NCBI GenBank assembly: GCA_028287105.1 | Contig: JAQBQH010000266.1 | Coordinates: 29,159-93,158 of the forward strand | Direction of reading: 5' to 3' | DNA length: 64,000 nucleotides | From: Myxococcales bacterium | GTDB lineage: Bacteria; Myxococcota_A; Polyangia; Palsa-1104 | In this document: one piece after another, positions 1-7,544 of the stretch | How the letters are laid out: every line of letters starts with the position of its first letter | How positions within the stretch are numbered: position 1 is the stretch's first letter | Program-made: the position numbers and the translations under genes | Notes under the pieces: generated by a model | Told to the model about the DNA's origin: nothing | Database searches by the model: none | The model's input: the letters and a program-made list of their open reading frames with translations, nothing else

Positions 1-2
1 CG

Positions 3-1703
3 TTCTGGGGCAATCCACTCCTCATCGATCGCGGCGCGGGACGGCCCGGACCGAACGTGCTCTTCGTGGTCATCGACACGCTGCGAATCGATGCGCTACC
101 AGTGATGCCGCGGCTGCGCGCGATGGCCGCACAGGGCGCGTCGTTCACCCAGGCGGTTACGGCGGCGACGTGGACGCGACCGTCGGTGTTGGCGATGCTC
201 GGCGGCGATTTGCCGACCGCGCTCGGGCAAGGCGCGGAGGAAATGATCCCGTCCGACGGAGAGCGCCGGCGCTTCTATGCGGTAGCACCGCCTCTGTTGC
301 CGCGGCTGTTGTCCGAGCGCGGTCGCCGATCGGTGGCGATTGGGAACAACTTCTTCCTCCTCGGTTATCCGCAGATTGGCCTGACGCTCGGGTTCGAGGA
401 GGTCGCCGACATTCGTCACCCGGTGCTCGATACGCCCGCGATCACCAACGCCGCCGTGTCGTTCATCGAGGCGCACCGCGACGAGCCGTGGTTCCTGCAT
501 CTACACTACGACGCGCCGCACTGGCCCTATACGGCCCCGCCAGCGTACCGCGCCAAGATTCCGGAAGTGACATTTCCCGCCGACACGATGGCGCGGGACT
601 ACCTGGCCGAGGCCGCCTACGCGGACGACTATCTCGGTCGCGTCATCGACGCGCTCGATCGGTTGAAGCTGACGAATGAGACGCTCGTGGTCGTGGTCGG
701 CGATCACGGCGAGGTATTCGACCACGCGCACGCGCACACGGTCGAGGCGCTGCATCAGGAGACGCTGCATCATCACGGTTGGTCGGCATACGACGAGCTC
801 TTGCGCGTCCCGCTCATCTTCCGCATGCCCGGGACGGTGCCGGCGAAGGAGCTGCCCCAACAGGTGAGCCTCGTCGACGTCGAGCCGACCATCCGCGAGC
901 TGTGCGGGATTGCGGCGCGCGAGGGTGCCCGGGGGCGCTCGCTGGCGCCCCTGTGGCGGGGCGAAACACAGGCGGAGCGGCCCGCCTTCGTCGAGGGCCA
1001 GAACGTTCGGGCGGTGCGAGCCGGTGGATGGGCCTATCTGCGGCGCAGTGACGGACGGCTGCTCATCAGCGGAAGCAAGCGTGTCGACAGGACCGAGGAG
1101 CTGTACGACATCGCGCACGATCCGGCGCAGCACGACGATCTCGCGACGAGAGCGCCCGCAGAGCTGGCGCGCATGCGGGCGCTGTTCGATCGAGAGGCGC
1201 CGACGCCGCGCGATGCACCGGTCGCCGTGATCCATCTGCGTGTCGCGCCCGATGCCCGGCCGCACGTGGTCGAGGGGATCTTGCGCAGCGACGGCGCGAT
1301 CTCGCTTCGTGGCGTCGCTGGCGCCGAGGCTTCGCCTGTCGACGCACACAGCGTGCGGCTCATCTTGCGGGGCGCATCGCAGGTCGACCTGGCCATCGAG
1401 CCGTCGACGGCACGCGTCGAGCTATCGCTGCGACGGGACGGAACGCCGCTGGCCCCCTCTCAGCTGTTGTTGGGCGAGTTCGCGCTACCGCTCATGGCCA
1501 AGGCGGAGCGTCTGACGCTCGAAGGCGAGCGGCTGACCTGGATCGACGCGGTCCGTCCGCCTCTGCCGGGCGAACGCGGCGAGGTGCTGTTGTGGCGCGA
1601 TCCAAGCCCGATCACACCGCTGGCGCTGCCGGCGGCGCGAAAATCGTCGAGCGAGGTGGCAGGCATGATGCGTCGGTGGGGGTACGCGCAGCCGGGCAAA
1701 TAG
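3..1703 (+). CDS. Sulfatase-like hydrolase of the alkaline phosphatase superfamily (5' end outside window)
   Basis: The reading frame is open back to the window edge; the residues before the first possible GTG (57) already belong to the family (PNVLFVVIDTLR), so the true start lies upstream and the gene is 5' truncated here. Metal-site motifs are visible: the early Asp in VVIDTLR and a late GDHGE followed by a His-rich stretch (HHHGW) near residues 225-260. The usual sulfatase nucleophile signature C/S-x-P-x-R is replaced by T-R-P-S-V near residue 55, so formylglycine activation is not possible and a Thr nucleophile, as in phosphoryl-transfer members, is more likely. About 200 C-terminal residues follow the catalytic core and look like an extra beta-rich domain. 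Substrate unknown. It could be a phosphodiesterase or phosphoethanolamine-transferase relative rather than a true sulfatase. Confidence 0.8.
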   Translation, partial: FWGNPLLIDRGAGRPGPNVLFVVIDTLRIDALPVMPRLRAMAAQGASFTQAVTAATWTRPSVLAMLGGDLPTALGQGAEEMIPSDGERRRFYAVAPPLLPRLLSERGRRSVAIGNNFFLLGYPQIGLTLGFEEVADIRHPVLDTPAITNAAVSFIEAHRDEPWFLHLHYDAPHWPYTAPPAYRAKIPEVTFPADTMARDYLAEAAYADDYLGRVIDALDRLKLTNETLVVVVGDHGEVFDHAHAHTVEALHQETLHHHGWSAYDELLRVPLIFRMPGTVPAKELPQQVSLVDVEPTIRELCGIAAREGARGRSLAPLWRGETQAERPAFVEGQNVRAVRAGGWAYLRRSDGRLLISGSKRVDRTEELYDIAHDPAQHDDLATRAPAELARMRALFDREAPTPRDAPVAVIHLRVAPDARPHVVEGILRSDGAISLRGVAGAEASPVDAHSVRLILRGASQVDLAIEPSTARVELSLRRDGTPLAPSQLLLGEFALPLMAKAERLTLEGERLTWIDAVRPPLPGERGEVLLWRDPSPITPLALPAARKSSSEVAGMMRRWGYAQPGK

Positions 1704-1719
1704 AGAAGGCGATGGGGCG

Positions 1720-2214
1720 CTACGCGAGGTAGTGGGGTTGCGCGCTCTCGGACTGAGGGCGCCCGCTGTACAGCTCGTCCATCGTGGCGCTGCGCACGTA
1801 GTGCACGTGAATCGAGATGTGCAGCGTCTCGCCGGCGAGCGGGTGGTTCGTGTCGACGAGCACCAGGTCGTCGTTGGCTTCGATGACGCGGAAGGTGATG
1901 TTCTTGCCGTCCGGTCGCGAGGCCGAGAACATCATTCCTGGGCCGATCTCTTCGCCAGAAGGGAAGGCTCCGCGTGGCACGACGAACACGCCGGCGGCGT
2001 CGCGTTCACCATAGGCGTCGGCTGGAGGGACAACGACTTCCAAAAACGCGCCCGTCTCCAGGCCATCGATCGCCTTTTCCACTCCAGGAACGATCTGGCG
2101 ACGCCCGTGCAAATAGGTCAAAGGCTCCTGACCGACGCTGCTTTCGACGACCTGGCCGCTTGCCAGCCGGATGGTGTAGTCCATGCACACCACGCGATCT
2201 CTCGAAATTTTCAC
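1720..2214 (-). CDS. FKBP-type peptidyl-prolyl cis-trans isomerase, SlyD-like
   Basis: A 164-residue protein beginning VKISRDRVV, the usual SlyD opening, followed by an FKBP half (GQEPLTYLHG, IVPGVEKAIDGL), an inserted IF-like chaperone flap (residues about 75-130) and the returning strand LVDTNHPLAGETL, which is the conserved SlyD/FkpA-like NHPLAG signature. It should catalyse prolyl isomerisation and chaperone folding in the cytoplasm. The GTG start at 2214 is chosen because it sits 4 bases after a perfect AGGAGG; a longer frame to 2262 lacks both homology and a ribosome site. The C-terminal tail is short and lacks the long His/Cys metal-binding tail of E. coli SlyD. It is divergent from serS. 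Confidence 0.9.
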   Translation of the reverse strand: MKISRDRVVCMDYTIRLASGQVVESSVGQEPLTYLHGRRQIVPGVEKAIDGLETGAFLEVVVPPADAYGERDAAGVFVVPRGAFPSGEEIGPGMMFSASRPDGKNITFRVIEANDDLVLVDTNHPLAGETLHISIHVHYVRSATMDELYSGRPQSESAQPHYLA

Positions 2215-2218
2215 GGGT

Positions 2219-2224
2219 CCTCCT
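2219..2224 (-). promoter_or_regulatory. Ribosome binding site deciding the slyD-like start
   Basis: Perfect AGGAGG on the minus strand, 4 bases before GTG 2214. It fixes that GTG as the start. It is one of the few strong Shine-Dalgarno sites in the window. Confidence 0.8.
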
Positions 2225-2288
2225 CGCCTCACCGACGGAAGATTGCAAGCGACCGGCCACAACGGACGCCTGCCCCCCAGCCGAGCGC

Positions 2289-2317
2289 TTGACAGGGCAT
2301 GGGGCGGCGTCGAGAGT
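2289..2317 (+). promoter_or_regulatory. Candidate serS promoter
   Basis: Consensus -35 TTGACA (2289-2294), 17-base spacer and -10 GAGAGT (2312-2317), which keeps the two most conserved -10 positions (A2 and T6). The expected transcription start is about 2324, next to ATG 2326, giving an almost leaderless serS message. No Shine-Dalgarno site is seen, which fits. Confidence 0.45.
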
Positions 2318-2325
2318 TACCGACG

Positions 2326-3612
2326 ATGATCGACCTGAAATTGCTGCGCGAGCAGCCCGAGGAAGTGCTCGCGATCTATCGCGACAGATTGTTCGACGGC
2401 GCCGCCGCCGACATCGCCCGTCAGCTCATCGAGGTCGACGCGCGCCGGCGGCAGATCGTCGCCACGACCGATGAGCTGAAGCAGCAGCGCAACACCGGTT
2501 CGAACGCGGTCGGCCGCGAGAAGGATCCCGAGAAGCGGAAGCAGCTCATCGCCGAAATGGACGGCTTCAAGGGCAAGATCGCCGAAGCCGATCAGGCGCT
2601 GGCGGCGCTCGACGAGCAGATCCGCTCGCTGGCGCTGCAGCTGCCCAACCTGCCCGACCCGTCGGTCCCGGCCGGTAAGAGCGACGCCGAGAACCGCGTG
2701 CTGCGCGAGGTCGGCGCCAAGCGCGAGTTCGCGTTCGCGCCGAGGGCGCATTGGGACCTCGGGGAAGCGCTGGGACTGATCGACTTCGCGCGCGGCGTGA
2801 AGATTTCCGGATCGCGCTTCTACCTCCTGCGCGGGATCGGTGCGCGGCTGCAGCGCGCGTTGATCTCGTGGATGATCGACGTCCACGTCGAGCAGGGGTA
2901 CAGCGAGGTCTATCCGCCCTACATGGTCAAGGGCGAGTGCCTCGTCGGTACGGCACAGCTTCCGAAGTTCGCCGACACCGTCTATCGCGACATCGAAGAA
3001 GACTTCTACTGGGTGCCGACGGCGGAAGTGCCGGTCACCAACATGTATCGCGACGAGGTCCTCGACGCCGCCGATCTCCCCATCAAGCACGTGGCCTACA
3101 CCGCCTGCTTCCGGCGCGAGAAGATGGCGCACGGCAAAGACACGCGCGGCATCAAGCGCGGCCACCAGTTCGACAAGGTCGAGATGGTGAAGTTCGTCGC
3201 TCCCGAAGAATCGCTCCCGGAGCTCGAAAAGCTCGTCGCCGACGCCGAGGACATCTTGAAGCGCCTCGAATTGCCCTATCGCGTCGTCGAGATGGTCACC
3301 GGCGACCTGTCCTTCTCGGCGTCGAAGAAGTATGACCTCGAGACCTGGGCGCCCGGCTGCAACGAATGGCTCGAAGTTTCGTCGTGCTCCACGTTCGGCG
3401 ACTTTCAGGCGCGGCGCGCCATGATTCGCACCAAGAGCGGCAAGGACAAGCCGCGCTACGTGCACACGCTCAACGGCTCGGGGCTGGCGCTGCCGCGCAC
3501 GCTCATCTCGGTGCTGGAGAATTATCAGCGCCCCGACGGTAGCATCGAGGTTCCGAAGGTGCTGCGCTCGTACATGGGCGGGCTCGAGACCATCACCGCG
3601 CCGGCGAAGTGA
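2326..3612 (+). CDS. serS: Seryl-tRNA synthetase
   Basis: A class II aminoacyl-tRNA synthetase of 428 residues, the normal SerS length. It starts MIDLKLLREQPEEV, the standard opening of the N-terminal helical arm; the long coiled coil that grips the tRNA-Ser long arm covers about residues 30-100. The catalytic domain shows motif 2 (CFRREKMAHGKDTRGIKRGHQF; here K-D-T-R-G-I-K-R-G-H-Q-F is the SerS form of R-S-E-A-G...R-x-H-Q-F) and the end motif 3 with NGSGLALPRTL near residue 390. An upstream in-frame codon at 2299 is not supported by homology. It ends exactly where the convergent small membrane protein gene ends (zero gap). Essential enzyme; no internal defects seen. Confidence 0.97.
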   Translation: MIDLKLLREQPEEVLAIYRDRLFDGAAADIARQLIEVDARRRQIVATTDELKQQRNTGSNAVGREKDPEKRKQLIAEMDGFKGKIAEADQALAALDEQIRSLALQLPNLPDPSVPAGKSDAENRVLREVGAKREFAFAPRAHWDLGEALGLIDFARGVKISGSRFYLLRGIGARLQRALISWMIDVHVEQGYSEVYPPYMVKGECLVGTAQLPKFADTVYRDIEEDFYWVPTAEVPVTNMYRDEVLDAADLPIKHVAYTACFRREKMAHGKDTRGIKRGHQFDKVEMVKFVAPEESLPELEKLVADAEDILKRLELPYRVVEMVTGDLSFSASKKYDLETWAPGCNEWLEVSSCSTFGDFQARRAMIRTKSGKDKPRYVHTLNGSGLALPRTLISVLENYQRPDGSIEVPKVLRSYMGGLETITAPAK

Positions 3613-4053
3613 TCAGCGCGTCGGTGGCGTGAGCTGTCGCCGTCGCCACACGACCGAATCCATGTCGTCCTGCCCCGTCGACCAGAAGTAGACTCCCGGA
3701 ATTCCGAGAACCAGTCCCGCGCCGCTGGTGATGACGCCGGCGATGATCTTGTCGATCTGATCGAACAGGTTGGGGCTGGTGCTGCCGAAGCCTATGAGCA
3801 CTCCTCCCAGCACCGTGAGCGCCACACCCGGCGCGGCCAGACCGATGCCGAGGTTGCGCGTGTTCTGCGCCTTCTTGTAGGCGCGGTCGAGGAGAGCCGC
3901 GTCGACGCGCGCCGGCGCCTGCGAATCGTCGGCCTTGGGAACCGGCGGCAGCGCGAGCTGCGGAGGCTTCGGCTCGGCCGCGGCCGAGCGCATCGCCGTC
4001 GAGGAGCAGGCGAGCCACGCAACCAGGAGCAGCGCCGCCCGCGGCCGGGTCAT
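3613..4053 (-). CDS. Small membrane protein with N-terminal signal and two Gly-rich helices
   Basis: A 146-residue protein of unknown function. A hydrophobic N-terminus (MTRPRAALLLVAWLAC) looks like a signal peptide with an imperfect lipobox. After a Pro-rich stretch come a predicted helical pair (about residues 70-90 and 105-125) rich in Gly/Ala/Leu, and a short basic tail. ATG 4053 overlaps the addA stop (ATGA), so it is the last gene of the addB-addA set and is probably translationally coupled. Nothing seen links it to recombination; the coupling may be incidental. The longer frame to 4128 lies inside addA and is not used. Confidence 0.65.
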   Translation of the reverse strand: MTRPRAALLLVAWLACSSTAMRSAAAEPKPPQLALPPVPKADDSQAPARVDAALLDRAYKKAQNTRNLGIGLAAPGVALTVLGGVLIGFGSTSPNLFDQIDKIIAGVITSGAGLVLGIPGVYFWSTGQDDMDSVVWRRRQLTPPTR

Positions 4054-7000
4054 CGCTCGTCCGGATAGCAGCGGTAGATGAAGCCGCAGCGCAGGCGGTG
4101 GCAAATCGGCAACGCTTCCTGCGGCCACTGATCGGCGGCACGCGCCGCCGCGAGCGAGCTGCCAAGCGCCGCCAGCTCCGCCTCGAACGGCACCGACGAG
4201 CCTGCCTCGCGAATCGCCGGCGTCGCGTCCGCCTCTTTGAGGAACGCCAGCCCCGTTCGCACCGACGGCGCCGCCGGATAGAGGCGCCGCGCCGCCAGCG
4301 CGTACGCCTCGAGCTGGAAGCGGTAGTCCTCGGGATCGCCGAGCCGCGCATGCTTGTAGTCGACGACCGTCACGCCGTCGGAGGTCAGCACCACGAGATC
4401 CATCTGGCCGCGCAGATAGAGCACTCCGCCGCTGTACGGCACCGAGAGCAGGAACGGCAGCTCTCGTCGCACCGCCACTCCGGCCAGCTCGCGCGCAAAG
4501 CGCGTCCCGAGAAACGCGGCGACGTGGGCGCGTACCTCGGCAACGGCCGCGTCCCTGACGTCATAGCCGTCGGAGACGAGGAGCTGATCGAGCACCGCGA
4601 GATCGGCGCCATCGCTGGCGAAGCTCATTCGCTCGAGCAGCTTGTGCGCGAGCGTGCCTCGACGCAGCGGATCGAGCGGCGGCGCTCCGTCGTCCACGTC
4701 GACAACCACGTCCGGCGACGGCGCGCGCGAAGAGGCCGGATGCTCCTGCAGGCCGAGCGCGTGGAACTGCTGATACCGGCGCGCGCACAGCTGAAAGTCG
4801 GCGAGCTGCGTCACCGCGACCGTGACGTTGCCCGGACGCGGCGCCGGACGCGCGATGATCGACTGCAGCCGCCCTCGCGCCTGCAGCTCGTCCACGGGCT
4901 CGGCGGTCGACTCCGCCACCGCGACGAGCGGCGCCGGCAACGTGTCGCCGTCGATCACGCGCAGGAGCGTCGGCGCGCCGGTCGACGCCACCGCCGACTC
5001 CACCGCCGCCCGCGTTCGCTCGTCGGTAACCACCGCGTCGAGCTGCGCCCGCCACGACGGCTGATGCGCACGCATCAGCTCGCCCGAGAAGACGACGAGG
5101 TCACGCGCCCGCGTCGCCGCTACGTAGAAAACGCGCATCGACTCCGCCGCCTGCCGTCGCTGCCGCGCTTGAGCGACGCGTCGCGAGGCCGCCGTGTGCA
5201 TGCGCTCGGCCGGCAGGTGCTCGTCCCTGAGCTTCAGGCCCAGCCCCTCGGTCGCGTCGTACAGGATGGGCGCGTTGTCGTTGCGCTCGAGGCTACCGCA
5301 GGCCGGCACGAACACGACGGGGAACTCCAGCCCCTTGGCCTGGTGCACCGTCATGACCCGCACGACGTCGTCGCGCTCGTCCGCCACCTGCGCCTCCGCC
5401 GCCTGCGCCTCGCCTCCCGGCGCGGCTGCGCGTCGCAGATAGTTGGCAAACGCGCGCAGATCTCCTCCCCGATCCTCGAACTCGCGCGCCTTTTCAACGA
5501 GCCGCAAGAGGTTGGCGACGCGTTGCTCGCCGTCGGGCGTCGACGCCAACACGGCCACCAGATCACCGTCGTCGACGATCGCCTGCGCGCACGCCGCCGG
5601 CCCCAGTCGATCGGCGGTGAGCCTGAGCTCGCGGAAGCGCGTACGGAAGCGATCGAGCCCCTCCGCCTCCGCCCGCGTCAGCGAGTCGGGTAGCGCCGTC
5701 GACGCGTCGAGCAGAACGCGCGTGCGCAGCATCCCCGCCAGCGCCAGCCGCGCCAGCGTCTCGTCCGACACGCCGACGATCGGCGAGCGCAGAAGCGCCA
5801 CCAGCGCCAACAGATCGTCGGGATCGTCGATCACCGTCAGTGCCGAGGCCAGATCGCGCACCTCCTGCGCGGCGAAGAATCCGCGCCCGCGCACCACGAA
5901 GTACGGCAGCCCGGCGGCGCGCAACGCATCGAGGTAGTCGGTCAGGTGCGTGAAGCGACGCAACAGAATCGCCATGTCGCCCAGCCGCCGCCCACCCGCA
6001 CGCAGCTGCGCGATTCGCCGCGCCACCGCCCGCGCCTCGCGCAGCCGGCAGTCGGCGCTCGGACCGGGTGCCACCGCCAGGAGCTCGGCCCCCGACGGTG
6101 ACGGCGCCTCCTGGCGAAACGCCGAGAGATCGTCGCGCGCCGGCTCGTACCCGTGGAGCGCGCGAGCGAAGAGCGCATTGCACAGCGACAGCACGCCCGG
6201 TGCCGACCGCCGCGACTGCCCGAGGAGCTCCTCGCGACCGCCCGCCTCGACCAACTGCGCCGCCGCCTGCGCGAACACGCCCACGTCGGCACCGCGAAAC
6301 TCGTAGATCGACTGCTTGCGATCGCCGACCACGAACAGCCGTGCCGACTCGTCGTCCGGCTGCCGCCCGCCGAGCAGCCGCACCAGCTCCGCCTGCACCG
6401 GGTTGGTGTCCTGAAACTCGTCGACGAGGATGGCGTCGAAGCGCGAGCGCACCGACGCCCGCACCTCCGCGTCGTCGCGCAAGAGGTCGCGCGCCATCGT
6501 CAACAAGTCCGTGAAGTCGACCACGCCGGCGCGACGCTTCTGCGCGCGATAGGAAGTCTCGACGGCGGCGACCAGCCGCGCCAACGCCGACGCCAGCGGC
6601 GCCGCCTTCAGCGACGCGCGCGCATCCGAGAGGCCGCGGGCCGCCTCGTCGACGAGCGGCTTCCAATCTTTCACCGCATTGCCGGAGATCTTCTTCAAGG
6701 CGCGCACGAACTGCGAGACGTCCTCGGCGCGGCGCACGTCGAAGGTCGCCAGCGCGTCACACAGCTCGCGCGCCCGCGGCGCGCTCGTCGACTTCGGGCT
6801 CAGCTCGCGCGCCAGCCCCGGCAGCCGCCTCGCGATCTCGTCGAAGCGCGCCTCGGCGATGGCGGCCGCCTGCTTCATCGCCTCCAGCGCGTAGTTGGCA
6901 TCGAGCCCGGCGGCGTCGCGCCCCTCTTCGGCGCGGCGGCCGCGCAGCTCGACGAGCAGCTCCACCAGCCCCCTGGCCCGCCCGTTCGCGCGAAAGTTGA

Positions 7001-7544
7001 ACTGCGCGACCAGCTCCTCGACGTCGCCGTCACCCGCCGTCAGCGCGTCGAGCACCGCGCGCTCGGCCGCCTGCGTCGCCAGCGACGCCGCATCGTCGTC
7101 GAGCAGCTTGTAGTCGGGATCGAGCGCCGCCCGCGCCGCGTGTCGCCTGAGGAGGTTCGCGCAAAACGAGTGGAAGGTGCCAATCGGCGCCGCTCCCAGC
7201 GACGCCAGCGCCTCCGCCCACGCCTTGGCGTCGGGTAACGCCACGTCGAGCGCTCGCGCCGCCGAGACCAGCGTCGGCTCGCAGCGCTCGACCTCGCCGT
7301 CGACGTCGCTCGCTTTGGTGACCGCGCCCAGCCGCGCGCGAATGCGCTCCTTGAGCTCGCCGGCGGCCTTCTCCGTAAAGGTCACGACCGCGATGCGCGG
7401 CGGTGCCACGCGGCGCGCCGACGCCGTGACGCCACCGACGAGATGCAGATACAGCGTCACCAGCGCGTGCGTCTTGCCGGTGCCGGCGCCCGCCTGCACC
7501 GCCAGGTCCGTCGAGAAGCGCGCGATCCGCTCGAGCGGCGTCAC
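4050..7544 (-). CDS. addA: AddA/RecB-like UvrD-family helicase-exonuclease
   Basis: A 1164-residue SF1 helicase fused to a RecB-family nuclease. Helicase motifs appear in order: Walker A AGAGTGKTHAL (about residues 18-28), Ia TFTEKAAGELK, II DEFQDTNP (about 373), III GDRKQSIYEFRG (about 406), V TVHQAKGLEFPVV (about 733) and VI YVAATRARDLVVFSG (about 806). The C-terminal nuclease shows QMDLVVL and VVDYKHARLG (about 1060) with a following QLEAYALAARR. With AddB it should process double-strand DNA ends for RecA loading. Unusually for AddA, a Cys lies in QLADFQLCARRY (about 916) and three more in a C-x4-C-x5-C tail (about 1145-1158), the layout of Fe-S RecB-type nucleases. GTG 7544 overlaps the addB stop (GTGA); the frame reaching 8123 runs inside addB and is rejected. 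Confidence 0.95.
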   Translation of the reverse strand: MTPLERIARFSTDLAVQAGAGTGKTHALVTLYLHLVGGVTASARRVAPPRIAVVTFTEKAAGELKERIRARLGAVTKASDVDGEVERCEPTLVSAARALDVALPDAKAWAEALASLGAAPIGTFHSFCANLLRRHAARAALDPDYKLLDDDAASLATQAAERAVLDALTAGDGDVEELVAQFNFRANGRARGLVELLVELRGRRAEEGRDAAGLDANYALEAMKQAAAIAEARFDEIARRLPGLARELSPKSTSAPRARELCDALATFDVRRAEDVSQFVRALKKISGNAVKDWKPLVDEAARGLSDARASLKAAPLASALARLVAAVETSYRAQKRRAGVVDFTDLLTMARDLLRDDAEVRASVRSRFDAILVDEFQDTNPVQAELVRLLGGRQPDDESARLFVVGDRKQSIYEFRGADVGVFAQAAAQLVEAGGREELLGQSRRSAPGVLSLCNALFARALHGYEPARDDLSAFRQEAPSPSGAELLAVAPGPSADCRLREARAVARRIAQLRAGGRRLGDMAILLRRFTHLTDYLDALRAAGLPYFVVRGRGFFAAQEVRDLASALTVIDDPDDLLALVALLRSPIVGVSDETLARLALAGMLRTRVLLDASTALPDSLTRAEAEGLDRFRTRFRELRLTADRLGPAACAQAIVDDGDLVAVLASTPDGEQRVANLLRLVEKAREFEDRGGDLRAFANYLRRAAAPGGEAQAAEAQVADERDDVVRVMTVHQAKGLEFPVVFVPACGSLERNDNAPILYDATEGLGLKLRDEHLPAERMHTAASRRVAQARQRRQAAESMRVFYVAATRARDLVVFSGELMRAHQPSWRAQLDAVVTDERTRAAVESAVASTGAPTLLRVIDGDTLPAPLVAVAESTAEPVDELQARGRLQSIIARPAPRPGNVTVAVTQLADFQLCARRYQQFHALGLQEHPASSRAPSPDVVVDVDDGAPPLDPLRRGTLAHKLLERMSFASDGADLAVLDQLLVSDGYDVRDAAVAEVRAHVAAFLGTRFARELAGVAVRRELPFLLSVPYSGGVLYLRGQMDLVVLTSDGVTVVDYKHARLGDPEDYRFQLEAYALAARRLYPAAPSVRTGLAFLKEADATPAIREAGSSVPFEAELAALGSSLAAARAADQWPQEALPICHRLRCGFIYRCYPDER

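Noticed and set aside
2317..3465. Antisense frame inside serS
   Set aside because: serS is unambiguous; the antisense frame has no domain and shows the mirrored codon bias.
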